A DNA stretch of 64,000 bases from Brachynemurus nebulosus. Its lineage: Eukaryota > Arthropoda > Insecta > Neuroptera > Myrmeleontidae. The notes under the pieces were generated by a model. It worked only from the letters and a program-made list of their open reading frames with translations, was not told the origin of the DNA and made no database searches. A program made the translations under genes and the position numbers. Location: contig JAPWDM010000001.1 in assembly GCA_035578155.1 (NCBI GenBank), forward strand, positions 87,619,576 to 87,683,575. The letters are read 5' to 3'. Positions 38,970-52,437 of the stretch are shown here, one piece after another; the first letter of the stretch is position 1; each line of letters opens with the position of its first letter.

Positions 38970-39860
38970 CGCCACCTTTTAATTTGTGTAGGGGTCCCCT
39001 ATGGAAGTTAAGAGATGAAATTTGGTAAATGGGGCTCATTTTCGAGGCACCTCGTACTATCAAAGTGGGGTCAAATTTTGGGCAAATTTTTTTTCTGACC
39101 CGACCTTTAAGGGGGTGGCGGGGGGCGGCAAAGCAATAAAAATTTTCCAAGCCGGTTGGAGATAATGTTTCGGTCAATTATCTACAACATATCCAAAATT
39201 CAGTTTCCTAGGATGATTTGGAGGGAGTAGGGGGAAAAAAAAAGATTTTCACTGGATCTAACACGCCCCCAGCCCCCCAGAATTAACGTAGAAGGCTGCA
39301 ATTTGGTGTGTTGATAGAGTTCATACCAAGGTTGTGCTTTTTGAAGGTTTTAATATTTTACCCCCACCCCCCTCATTTTTAAGCTACAATTTCATGCTTT
39401 TTTGACGTTTTCGAAGTTTGTACCACTCGCACAGGTCACCCGAATTAACCTAGAGGGCTGAAATTTTGTATTTGGATTGAGTTAGTATCAAGGGGGTGCC
39501 TTTTGGGGGTCTCGACTTTTAACCCCTACCCCCACCATTTTTATACCCAAAAGAACATGATTTTTCTTGTTTTTTAACAGTTTCGTTCGGGTCAAAATCT
39601 CCCCAAATAAACCTAGAGGGCTGAAATTTTGTGTACAGGTTAAGCTAATAGCCAGACACTGTTTTTTGGAGGTTTCAACTTTTAACCCTTACCCCCACGA
39701 TTTTTACGCCAATATTTCCTTAATTTTTTTGCTTGTTTTCTAACACGTCTAGAGACTCCCTAAGGAAACCTAGAGGGCTGAAATTTTGTACGTGTATTCA
39801 GTTAGTATCCAGCTAGTACCTTGTAGGGAGTCCACATTACTTTTCCCCCCACTTCTCCCA
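38970..39860 (+). repeat. Roughly 160-bp tandem array, forward block
   Basis: The motif TAGAGGGCTGAAATTTTGT or a variant occurs at about 39289, 39451, 39614 and 39771, i.e. steps of 157-163 bp. Between them each unit carries a GAGGTTTCAACTTTTAACCC and TACCCCCAC.ATTTTTA block. Units differ by 20-30 percent by eye. The same units occur in reverse at 60130-61195. Confidence 0.85.
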
Positions 39861-40994
39861 TTTTTACATTGGAATTGAATGCTATTGTTAAATGTGTTTT
39901 AAAAGCATTATGTTTATTCTAAATACAAGTAGGCGAATAGTAATTTTAAAAAATTTAAAAAAAAGTGAACTTACTTTTATGACAAATGAAATACATACAT
40001 ATTAAGTAATTTAAAAATGTTATTAAAGTCACTGTTTATTTATAAATTAGGAATTTTAGATTTTTATTATTTATAAAATAGAAATTTTGGATTTTTTTGG
40101 AAAGAAAAAATGTCTTCATAAAAGCCTTCCAGTTTACTATTTAAGTTCCTTTTTTATAATATTTAAAACTAAAACATAAAGGCAATTAGCGGATAAACAT
40201 GGGCAGGAATGTCTTCGTACGAATTGTGTTGGTTTTTTTTCTGCTACCTGTTTTCGGCACAGAATTGAAATTTACTGAGATACAGCCCCTAAATACTTGA
40301 AACCTTTTTTTTTAAAGCCTCGATCAGCCGAACACTCGTCACCAGTTTTGAAACCAACAAAATGACAATTCGGTTTTAGACTTTCAATCACATTTCGCTT
40401 GTAGACATTCAATACCGAAGATGAAGGGGAAAATTCGACTACCGTGATGGGGCCTCGCTGCTCACGGCGTTTTTTTATATTTATTTTTACCAGTTTATTA
40501 TTTTACGTCCTGTTATTGATTTTATTATCAACGGGCTATTAAAAGATCAATGTATATGTACGTATGTTTACACATGTTGAATCATTTTATGTATTTGTTT
40601 ATATAGTTTCCTTAAAAATAGTGAAAGTGCCCGGTCTGTATAGTGTTAATTGTTTCACATAGTCTTTTGATACGCTGTAACTTGCCTATACATGATTTTT
40701 TGGAAGCTTTTTATTCAACAAATATGATAAATATTCTGTGTTGTTTGTTATTATTAGAGTCCAACTGAAGGTCACATCATGTTGCCCTTTTGTTTCGGCC
40801 GCCTTTGTTCTAGGAACAAAATGAACGAAATGAATCGGCCCTGCGTTTTATAAATCCCGTAACATTATTTTACAAAATTTAACAAATAGAAATACGCTAC
40901 ATAAATGTGTTTAAAATGTTAAAAATTGGACTTTTTAGTGGTTAATGTAAAATAGAAGACAAATTCTAGTTTTATATGTAAATGTATGTATTTC
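39861..40994. other. Non-coding, contains a MITE end
   Basis: Positions 40470-40645 end with GTGCCCGGTCTGTATAGTG before TTAA (40646-40649), the terminus of the piggyBac-type family of 34365-34791. Its other end is missing. No gene is visible. This lies downstream of the SPT6 polyadenylation signal. Confidence 0.5.
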
Positions 40995-41000
40995 TTTATT
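40995..41000 (-). terminator. Polyadenylation signal of SPT6
   Basis: The minus strand reads AATAAA about 70 bp downstream of the SPT6 stop codon, a normal distance for a short 3' UTR. No other canonical hexamer lies closer. Confidence 0.65.
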
Positions 41001-41069
41001 ACAATTATGAATTTAATTTACTTATAGCAAAAAATAACATTAATAACATAACAGTAAACGTATTATGTT

Positions 41070-41214
41070 TTAATTTTCGTCATATAATGGCGTAGCATCT
41101 CCAATTGACATTGATCTTGGTGATGTATTTGTTCTTGGCGTTGATCTTCCCGATCGTGGACTCTTGGAAGGATGACTACTGATTTTTCTGCTTCTTGATG
41201 ATAAATCATCATAT
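41070..41214 (-). CDS. SPT6: SPT6 last exon (C-terminal tail)
   Basis: The acceptor is TTTAG before ATATGATG. The exon completes an Arg codon and encodes [10 protein letters not shown], a Ser/Arg/Pro-rich segment, and the conserved [10 protein letters not shown] end, then TAA at 41070-41072. The GDATPL ending is shared with vertebrate SPT6, which supports the exon strongly. Confidence 0.93.
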
Positions 41215-44200
41215 CTAAATTACAAAATAAATAAATAAAATAACCTAATTTAATTTTTTTACAAAGATTTTTACCTTGGCGTCCTTTGTCCTGTACTACC
41301 CCTCGGAGTATTTTTACCATCATCATGAGCTTTACTTCTAGCCCAAGCTTCTGCTGCTTTCTGCCAGTCTGTTGGATCGTTGGCTGTATTGTAGACTCTT
41401 GAACGAGGAGAATTATCAACCATATGAGATCTATGAGGAGTAACTGCACCAGGATGAAGAAATGTACCAGATATGGGTGGGGGCATATGTGCTGGAGTTT
41501 GTTGTCCATATCTTGGTGTTTGGTAAGGTGTCATGAATGGAGTTTGACCTGATGGTGTATATGGCTGCAAGAAAATTAAACGATGAAATTAAATTATTTG
41601 ATACTAAATTATTAAAGATTACAATTAAAAATCGCATAGTGTTTCCCTAGACCAGTGTTTTTCAATCTTTTTCATGGCGCGACCCCCCTAGTATCAAAAA
41701 ATATTTCGCGACCACTACTCTCTGCTATTTCTAACTTTTATTTTATTTTATGTTGTAAATATCGAATCCGCTTATCATTATTGAATATTTTCAGTTAGGT
41801 GTCAATTAAATATATACGTAACAAAGGATTTTAAACAGGCATATTTTTATATCGACATCGAAGTTAACGACTTATAGTAGTTTCTATGAACGCGCGCGTG
41901 ATTTGTGTGAGCGAGATATAGCGTGATGTTATGAGCGCTGCGTGGAGCATCAGGCGAGTAAAGGACAGCACTTTTGAATTCTTTGAATTGTGAATTCGCT
42001 TTGAATTGTGTTTAAATTTATTGAATTGATTTATTGTTTGTTTAGAACTTGATCACTGTCTTTTATTTTTTAATATCCAAAATTCTGTGTTCATTGTAAT
42101 TATTGAAAATGGATGAGTTTCCGGAAAGACATGCACAACCGTCAACTTCAAGTTCCAATAAGAGTAATGAAACAAAAGCAAAGAAAAAGCGTCTATACGC
42201 CGACAATTATTTAAAACTCGAATTTACTGTTATTGAAAATAAGCCGCAGTTATTTGCTTTGAAATTTTATCAAGCGAAAGTATGAAACCATCACATTAAT
42301 GTAACCATTAATTAACCTTTTCTTTATTAAATATTATATATTGAACTAGAGTGGTTTTATTGTTCAAGTAACTGCGACCCCTTTAAAACGGCTTTGCGAC
42401 CCCCCAGGGGGTCGCGACTCACAGGTTGAAAAACACTGCCCTAGACCAACGATCCTCTGTTCGACAGCCACTCCAGTTCGATAACCATTCAATGACATAT
42501 ATGTATTACTACTATCTTTAATGCGAGAAACAGTTATTATTCTAATTTCAATAATATTAGAATAGAAATTAGAATAATAACTGTTTCTCGCATTAAAGAG
42601 AGTAGTAATACATATTTCGCGCGTTGGCTGTCTCTACCTCGTATATCAAAAGCTACATGTTGTAGGACACACAAAAAACATATTAAATACTGTATTTACA
42701 TATATACTTATCTATATATATTTATATATATGGGTAGCCAACATCAAAGGGTGTAATTAGCATAAATCTTAAGCTCATAGTGATGAAAACACGGATTTAA
42801 AATATGTTTTTTTTTTTTTGTGTCCAAAAATTGGGAGTTTTCAGATACGAGGTTGAGACAGAGTACGCACGATATGTGATTCAATGGTTACCGAACTGGC
42901 TGATTATCGAACAGAGGATCGTTGATCTAGGGGGTAAAACGCCTGGCTAGTTACCAGGAGATCCTGTGTTCGAGTTCCAATCGATCCAGTTCGATAATTT
43001 TTAAATCACTATGTGATTTTTATTTGATATGTGGATTTGGTCATGCATACCAAGGAGATCGAGTGCTCAGTTTCAGTTTAGCTGAACATTAAGTGAGCAT
43101 ATGAATACGAACGTATGTTTAAATACGAACAAAAGTTCGCCATTTCGTAGTAATGTTTCACAAGCACTTGATAATATTTGAAATTAGAATAAAGATTACA
43201 GTAATATACAGGTGTCCCTAATAAAATTGCTAGCATGGGGACAAAACTGAATTTTGTGCGTAGTTTTAGAGGATTCAAATGGGGTATTAAACATTTAAAA
43301 GTAAATGGAAGTGATATTGATGATAAATGATAATGCAATTTCATTTCAAGACTAGCAGTGAAAACTGGGAACGGGATTTTAAACTGATTACTTCCCGGGA
43401 CGGGATTTAACAATGTTTCTCGGAACTGGGAGTGTGTGGGAATGGCAAATTAACGCTTTGAATGATTAAGACGAGTAACTCGCGTCCTGCAATATGGCGA
43501 CTCAAAATGCTTTAATATGTAAATATTCACTGGAACAAATGTCGCTATATGTGACAGATTTTTCGAAATACGATAATATAATTTTGTAAGTAATGTTCAA
43601 TTTTATCAACGTAGTTTAGTATAATTTCTATTTTGCAAATTCCTAGAATGTCATTTTTTGATGTTGATATCTCTGATTTTCTTTCTTACATTGTACTTGT
43701 CACTGGCAGTAAAAGGTCTGGCATTTTGAGAGAAAAGTTTTTTCTCTCTAGTTAAACGGGTTGATTTTGGGAGTAAGCGGGAACGAGACAAAAAAATATT
43801 CCCGGTGACATCTCTATTTTAGAGCCGTTTGACGAGATAAACCTATTGCTATACGCTATACATAAAAATCTTCTAAGAATAGTTCAAATAAATGACCCCA
43901 GTTATTTAAAACTACTCGAAATTTTCGTAATATTTAACTCATCATTATTAAAATAAAAACAGTCTTTACTTTACTTTATTACTTTATTTTAAATTTTTAA
44001 ATTTGTGTGACATGTTTCGGTCCTTATGATCATTAACGAACAGTTTGTTAATGACCATATGGGTCGAAACATGTTACAAAAGTTTAAAAATTTGAAGTAG
44101 TATCTGCAAAGTAAAAACTGCTTTTATTTAAAAAAAAAATGAAATATCATCAAGTATTAGGGTATTTGACTGTAGTTGTAAAATATCTATTTTAACTTTT

Positions 44201-47200
44201 TTTTTTCGTTATTAGTCATTTTATTATAAATAAAATAATCAAAAAATAACAATTATACAAAATTCTGAAGTGTAAATGTTTTACGATGTTACTAAAAATT
44301 TCTTGGCTAATTTTTGACAATACCGGTACGTGACGTAATAGGAAAAATCAAGGAAAGATGTGATGGCTCGAGAAAGACGTGTGTGTTTCACAGAATATAG
44401 AAACGACTTTACTATCTCTGTACTACTGATACCTGCGTAGACATCTCTCCTCACTATGTTGTGTAGGAACACACTGTTTGTAGTCTTGTGGGTTTGATGT
44501 TTGCATGTGTGTGAATGGTCACACACACAACTACATAACATGTACATGCGGACAGAGATCCCTGCAGTCTAACTAACAATGATTTCTCAACAATACATAA
44601 TAATTGTCGTGCATTCGGTGAGCGCCACCAAACAACTAAATGCCTTAAGCGGTATCTGATATACGACACACTTCTATCCACACTTTTTTTATTTTAATTT
44701 GCTTCTAGTGTTCTATGGTGTGTTTAGAGGGAAATTTTAAACTAATATAATATACAAAAGCATTTTGTATATTATTACCCCCCCCCCAAAAAAAAAACAA
44801 CTTTTTTTATATTAGATTAGATACCGACAATCTACAACACCAAATGGTCAAATTTTGCGTGACGTAATTTAGCCATTAAGTAATAGGGAATAATATTACA
44901 TCAAAAACACACGAACAAACTAATATTTGTAGCTGAGAGGTAAAGAATAACAACCGCCAAATCCAAAAATTTTTACAATGAGCATTTAAACGTTGAGAGC
45001 CGGTATTTTCGTAGTTAAATACTCATGCATTAAATACGCGCGAACAAATGCGGAGTCAACAATAATAAGTCCGCATTGAGTAACGCTGCGACCAATGCGT
45101 TGGGACTTGTTACCTACCGTTGTATCAAGTTCTGTCACAGCGTCACAGGTAAACTATGTTAAGGGTTAGTATTATGATTAATTTTAATCTTCAATTGACT
45201 TATTATTATTTTATTCTGGGTAAATTAAAAAGTATGGTCGATAGAACTTATTCCTTTTTGCCAAGTCATAGAGTAAATTAAATAAACCAAATCCGTTAAA
45301 AAACGAATTTTAAAAAAAAGTGAACTTATTACCTCTCAGCTAAAAATATAAAATATTAAATAACACAGCAGTTAAATCATACACATTTAGATCGAGAAAA
45401 AAAGAAAGAAAAAGAAACTTACAGTGTTTATATAACCATTGGCAGCATAACCTCCCCCTGGTGTATGGGGATAATGTGGCGTTTGATTAGCCACTGCAGA
45501 AAGAGATTGCAACATATGACTTGGAAGATTTTGTGCCACTCGATGTATTGCTTCCGTGTTCATACCTAAATCAATTTCAATTTTCAATGTTAATTCTGCT
45601 AAAAGGAAAGAAACTACATATTTATTAATTAATCAAAATTTACCAGTTAAATTTGCATTTGGTGTGCCCATACTGTGATATGGCGTTCTATTCGTATGAC
45701 CACCACGAGGTGTGCTAGGTGTTCCTCCTGGTATTGGATCACGGAAGTGTTCCTTGAACCATTTAAATAAACTTGCTACCGTGTCAAACATCTGTTGCCG
45801 AAAACGAAAACCCTCGGGAGTAACTGTTACATATTCATGACGACATTTAGCTCGTGGTAAATACGATAATAAAAATTTACCAGGATAATTTTTAGCTGCA
45901 GATATAATATAATGTATTTTTGAAGGATTTTTCTTTTTCTCTTCTTTTAATATTTCTTCAGCTTTATCTCTTAAACCACCTTCAGTGTCACGATAATATT
46001 TGAAGTATAAAAGGTCTCGAGCATGTGACGCCATTGGATTTACATACCGAGCAATTATTTCATCTAAATCCTCAAACTCTTCTGAACCTATCCATAGAGA
46101 TGTACCGAGAGAGAATGCATTTGCTTTTCCCTCTTCTCTAATGTCTATATGTTGATAAATTTTATCAGCTACTTTCCACGTGATTGTGAGATGATCTGCT
46201 CCTTTGCTCGAAGGTCTTATTATAACCTCACCTTGATCCATTTGTTCCATTAATTTCTCGGCCTCACTAAATGATATATTATGAAATGACGGATGGACAA
46301 TAACTCGTTTAATATAAACTTGGCGAGCTTTTTGCTTTTTAGATTCAACTTCAATTTGAGTATCCGCATCTTCTGCTTCTTGATCATAATATGGATCTTT
46401 TTGAGGTCTCCATTCATGATTTTTGTCCGCAAGGTCTGACGATTTTGATGTACAATCGACTGAAAATCTTTCAACATCAATTTTTATTATTCTACAATGA
46501 ATTATTTGTCCAATATGTACTCTTTCCTCGGGATTTGTTACATGTTTATCTGATATATTTTTTATATGAATGTATCCAGAAATGCCATTATCTAGACGTA
46601 ATCTAATTCCTGTAGCTTGTCCTGGACAAGATCCAGCATCGAAATGATTCCACACTTCAGATAATTCAGGAAAATCATTTTTTAAGCAGAATGGACACTG
46701 CCATAAACCAGTTTCGTCATTTCTTACAGGATTAGCTTGATCTAGTTGTTCTCCTTGTGGCTTTTTACGACTGATGCCTGTCACGGTTGCCATTACAAGT
46801 TTACCAATATAAAATGTTTCAGGACTTTCTTTAGTTAACATATCAAACAATTCCTCTGGATTGGGTGAAGTATAAGGAACTCGCATATCTTTATATCTAC
46901 AATTTAATTCTGACCTAATATCATAGAGAGTGATACTTTTATTTCCAAACCCTTGTCGTTCTAATTCTTCAGCAAATGCATCTAAGTCTAGATCTTTAAG
47001 CCGTTCTGGTGCTTCTAAAATTTCCTCTAAAGCACCGGCTGGATTTGCATCTTCATCATCATATTCTAAAGCATCCACAGCCATTTTACGAGCCCATTCA
47101 TATGTTTCAGGATGTACACGGGAACCATCCAAAACTTCTACATACGCTTCTGTACTATCACCTAATGAATTCGTATCAATTTTAACAAAACCTGAACAAT

Positions 47201-50200
47201 TAATGAACACCTTAGGACCCATATGACACGCGGTTACCAACTGTGTACGATTTTCTAGTCTCTGATTTGTTTGTTTAAGAACTTTAAGTAATGCTTGACC
47301 TTTTCTGGGACCTAAACCGCAAATAAACTGTACTAGATTTGACGTGTGAGCTTGTTGTACAGCTAAATTAATATCAACCCCCACTTCATTAACACGATTC
47401 ACAAATTCGATGTATAATCCGTCAAGTAATTCTTCTCTACTAATATAATCTTGCAAAGGATGATAACGCAAGCAAAGAATTTCTTCGTCTGCTGTACATA
47501 ACTGTGAGTATTCTACAAGTGGATCTTGCATTTTACGTGCTATAGATACAGCTTGACGAAGAAGTTCCGGATATTCACGAAAATCACTGGTTCCTTTTAT
47601 TGAATTGGCATAAACTTTCGCTAAATCGTTACTAACTATTTCCACGTTTAAAGCCGGAAATTGTTCATCTTCCATTAACCCGGCTATAACTTCTTTTATA
47701 TCTGCAGCTATCATTAATGCTTCCCTTGATTCTCCCCCTACACATACCAAGTGAGGCTTTTTGTTCGCAATAAAATTTCGAATAGCATTTATATCTGCTT
47801 CTTTCAGCATCCGTTCACTTTCTCTGTATGAATTCTTTCGTTTTAATAAATGAGGAAGTCTCAAGTAATCAGTCACATCACCATCGGGCCCTACCATACA
47901 AGTAAATGCTGCTTGTGAATAGTCGGGGACATATGCAACTGCCATTACACGCATTCCTTTGCTTGTATCCCATTCTTCATCATCTTCATCTGGAAATTCT
48001 GCACGATAAGGAGCAATTTTTATCCAATTATATAATTTACGACAACAAGCTCGTAATACTGATTCCTTTGCTTCAGCAAGTAATGTTCGACGTAATTCTT
48101 TCGTAAGATCCGGAAGTATAAAACGAGTTAAGGCTCTTTCCACACATTCAACACGAAGCGCATTCCAGTCTTGAACATTTTTACTAAATTCATCCTAATT
48201 ATATTTAGAATAAAAATTACTATAGAAAACTAAATAAAACAACGAATTTAATTTATATAGAAATGTACCCTGTAATAAAGTTGTTTAACTTCATCAATAT
48301 AATTTGGCGATGTATTTCCTTCGATTGCTTGGCTTATTGTTATTGTTAAAAGCTTATCTTCTTCGGCAATTACTAATTTTAAAAATTGATCAGCAGTTAA
48401 ATCTCTTACTGGTTTGTCTTTTAAATATTTCATGCTGAAAAAATTAATATTAGTATTTTTTCTTACATCTTACACACCTTTTTAATTAATTAATTAATTT
48501 ATTTTTTTAGTTATATGTACCTATAACAGTTATGATTTTCATCTATTTCTTTCATGCCTTTTTTGGTGGGTCTCACAGAAATTTTTGCTCTTTCAAAAAA
48601 TGTTTCACGAATACATTTTCGAACCAGAGGTTCGCGAGCTAACTGCATTGCTACCATAAATTTTCCTGCTTGTAAAACTTCTTCTGGTGTTGTAAATTGC
48701 CTAAAAAAATTGAGTTGAATTAGTCCAGTTAATGTGAAATTTTACATTTTTTTCAAACATTTTACAACCACCAATTCATAAGGCTAGGGTTACACTGGCT
48801 GCTGATGCATGCAATTTGTCTGATATAGTTATCAGAGAACTGTCGTTAAAAAAGGTATAAAATGGTCACACTGTTAGCATGCATTTACGTAAATTGCTTT
48901 CAAATATGATTTCGTTAAAAGATTAATTACTTCTAATAAAATTCAACTTTTATTTAATGAAAAATGTAAGTTGAAATATTACTGTGCTCATTAATTCTAC
49001 TTAAAAAGACCTGCTAAGAGCAAACTTTTGAAGTTAATAAAATATTTTCAAAATTCAAAAGAAAAAAAATACAAGTTTTTAATGGAGAAATATTCAATTA
49101 TATATATAAAAAATTCTCCTAACTGAAAAAAATTTTAAGTAACAATACCAATTTGTTATCTTCTACATGTAAGATTTGTGCGAAAAAAACAAACGTTTTT
49201 ATTTCAATTTTTAACACTGGCGACTGTCCGCGCAAGTTTTATCTTACGTACCTACTTTCAATGCAACCCTACTTCAATTGTAAGACTTTTTGCATTGCCT
49301 TTGAACATACTCAATATTGTTGTTAATAAATAAAACGCTTTACTCTTCAAAAATGCCACTTTGATTGTTAAAACTCTTATGACATGTTTCGGTCAATATG
49401 ATCGTTATCAAACAAGTTATTAATATATTTCGTTTAAAAGCGTTAAACGGGTATTTTGGTAAATTTTTTAGAACATGAGTTCTAGAAATTAAGGAAGAAG
49501 GAAGGAATGATTGATAAATCTATACATGAAAAATACATTATAATCTCCGCAACTGCATATTATTTTATATCTGTAAAATTTGTTAGCGTATCTATAAAAG
49601 TAATTAATCCAAAATATTCAAAGAAATTGACAATAATATTTAAATAACTATCTCACTTTAGAATACTATTTAAAATATATTTTTTATAATAAATAGTGTC
49701 ATTAATAATTTTATTATTAAAAGAAAAATAGACAGCGGATGTTGGTACAATCAGTAAATATCACTATTTCTTTTTAGTTAGCGTATACAGATCAGGATCA
49801 AGATACGATCGTTTTGAAATAGAAAACTATATTTTATGAATAAAACCTATTCGTCAAGCAAAATATTTTATCCACTTTCATTTGGCATATTACATACATT
49901 AAGTGGTATGCATAAGGTTGAGCATTGTGAGATTTTGCTTAAGTAGATAAATATGAATATGTTGTCATATACACACACATATACACATCTCGGATACACG
50001 CAGTATGTGTATATAACATACTCATATTTACGTGAGCAAAGTCTCACAATGCTCAACTTTATGCATACCACTTATTAAATCCATAAAAACAACTGATTGT
50101 ATGGGAAACTATTTGCGTAAGTGTACAACTTTCAGTTAACGACTTGCTTAATTAGAAACGCGGCGCGGTTCTTACATCAATAAGATTTCGGGGGCGATAC

Positions 50201-52352
50201 CGTGCCGCTCTGTCGACCTAGTGAACAAACTTGCATTTATTCAGATGAATTTATCTCCGAGAGCGGAACTGCACCGCGCCGCGTTTCCGACCTAGTGGCT
50301 GCTTAGAATTATACGTCAGTTTACGCAAAGATATGATTTAATTGTAAAAAATTTTAATTTTTAATTTCAAAAATTAATTTAAGTACGTCTTTTGAAAAAA
50401 AAAGTTCTGTCAAAATATTTTCCAAGAAAAGTGTATTAACATGTATAAATAAAGACGATTTAATTAATTTCCTGAGAAATTAATATAATAATGAGGTTTA
50501 ACGTTCGTTCTTCGGATATCTTTGTCTATAACAGTCGCCACCCACATCGTTACTTTTATACTTTGATTGACATTACAATTACATTATATTATGATGTTGG
50601 TGGGGGATGGGGGAGTAGTAAGGGACTAGGATTTGATAGGTATGCGTCTGCAGCCGTCTTCTTGAGAAACTATGCCGATATTCATCTGGACTTATGAAGG
50701 GAAACTGTAGAAAACCTTCACGAGCATAGTAAAAAGTGCCAGTGCCTACTTTATTGTCTACGTTTTCGGCAGCCGAAAATAATCACAACAACCGCAGAGG
50801 CCGACCGCAACCAATGATTACACATTATGTGTGCGATGTTACCACAAACAAGTATTTACAAAGACAAACACACTGTGTGTTGGCGTATCTTGGTTTTTAT
50901 AAACATTTTTAGAATAAACAACACTTAAAAATATTTATAAAAAATATTTTAGTTTTTTTTTTATGTATTTTTACCAGTTATCTTACTTCCTGTTATTAGT
51001 TTTATTAAAAATATCAATGTATATGTACGTATGTTTACACATGTAACACATGTTGAATCACTTTATGTATGTTTATATAGTTTCGTTAAAAATATTGCCG
51101 ACCTCTGAGGAAGTTTACTGTGAAAGTGCTTGGACTGTATAGTGTTAAAAATACGTTATTTAAATTCCTTAAAAAAACTATACGGTTTTGTAAGGGACTA
51201 TGTGGTTCTTTCTCTGCTTATAATCTATTCGTTATACAATAAGAAGTCTATGAATACGTACTTATTAATAAAAGTTTTTGCCAGTTCAGTTGGTTCTACA
51301 GGTTCCTGTTCAACTTCATGTCGTTGATAATTATCTCGCAAATTTTCAGCAAATTGCTCAGGGGTAAGTCCAAAACGTTTGGCCAGCGTATCTTTAAAAA
51401 AATTTCGAATTTAGCAACAACTTAATTATACTATAATTATCGCTTTAACTGCGGTACAAATTTATTTTTTGTAGTATCCAGTTTAAAAAAAACATAAAAT
51501 ATGCAAAGTGAAAAATTTAATGAATAAGTATTTTTGATTACTCATGCGGGATAAGTACTATCTTGGCGCATGCATTTTTGTCCGACAAATAGCTATTTAC
51601 CCACTCTACTACTGTTACTATACGGCTTAGGCGTATTTCAATTACTTTTCAGCGTGCGTAAATCACACTTTGCGCACACAAATTGACAATAAAACACACA
51701 AAATTTAATTAAAACGCGTAAAGCCATCTATTGGTTTTTCATTTAACAAAAATCTTATTATTATTTCTATAGAAACCACTAACAAAAATATATGTGCAAG
51801 TGCAACTCGTGCGGTGTTGCCGATTGCCAACGAGAGTAAAGTTGAGGGAAGAATCGAAGTAACTCAACTTCGTTCTCGTGGGCAATCGATAACTTTCCGC
51901 ACTTATTGCACAATATACTATTTTAATGTTATAAATATGGGTATTCACGCTAGAGTGAAAAAATATAAAATTTTTAAAAATTCTAGCAGAAACTAAATAA
52001 TATTACATTTAGACTACTTTTAAAAATATAATTCAGTTGATTCTAACACTAAGGTCGTGGCTATATAGGAAGCTTGCACGTGCGTGTAAATTTGCTTCTT
52101 TTGTGGTTATATAGAACGTTTGTTGTAACGAGCGCCGCAAGTAGTTCGCAATTTTATTTTAGTTGACAGTCACAGTGAACTTAGTGACACACAATGGCTT
52201 TGTCTACGGCAAAAAAATTAATTTTATTAGAAAATGTTTCATTAAAACATAAATACACCAATGTAACTGACACTGAATAATATTTCTAGGAAATTAGTTA
52301 ACAACCATTTATATTGTTTACCGAAAGTGTCTTAAATTTGATTATCGGCAAG

Positions 52353-52437
<85 letters not shown>

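Noticed and set aside
43078..43413. 111-codon minus-strand frame in an SPT6 intron
   Set aside because: No recognisable domain, low complexity in places, and no splice signals that would link it to SPT6.
46250..46480. Lys-rich minus-strand frame inside SPT6
   Set aside because: An alternative frame of the same exon. It lacks a domain and conflicts with the clearly conserved SPT6 frame.
46930..47226. 98-codon Ser-rich plus-strand frame
   Set aside because: It is the antisense shadow of the SPT6 core exon. The frames at 46391-46606, 47906-48106 and 63130-63423 are rejected for the same reason.
52193..52279. Short plus-strand frame from ATG GCT TTG ([15 protein letters not shown])
   Set aside because: It could be a relic of a Harbinger-type gene because of its position near the TAA-flanked terminus, but 28 codons without a motif do not support a call.
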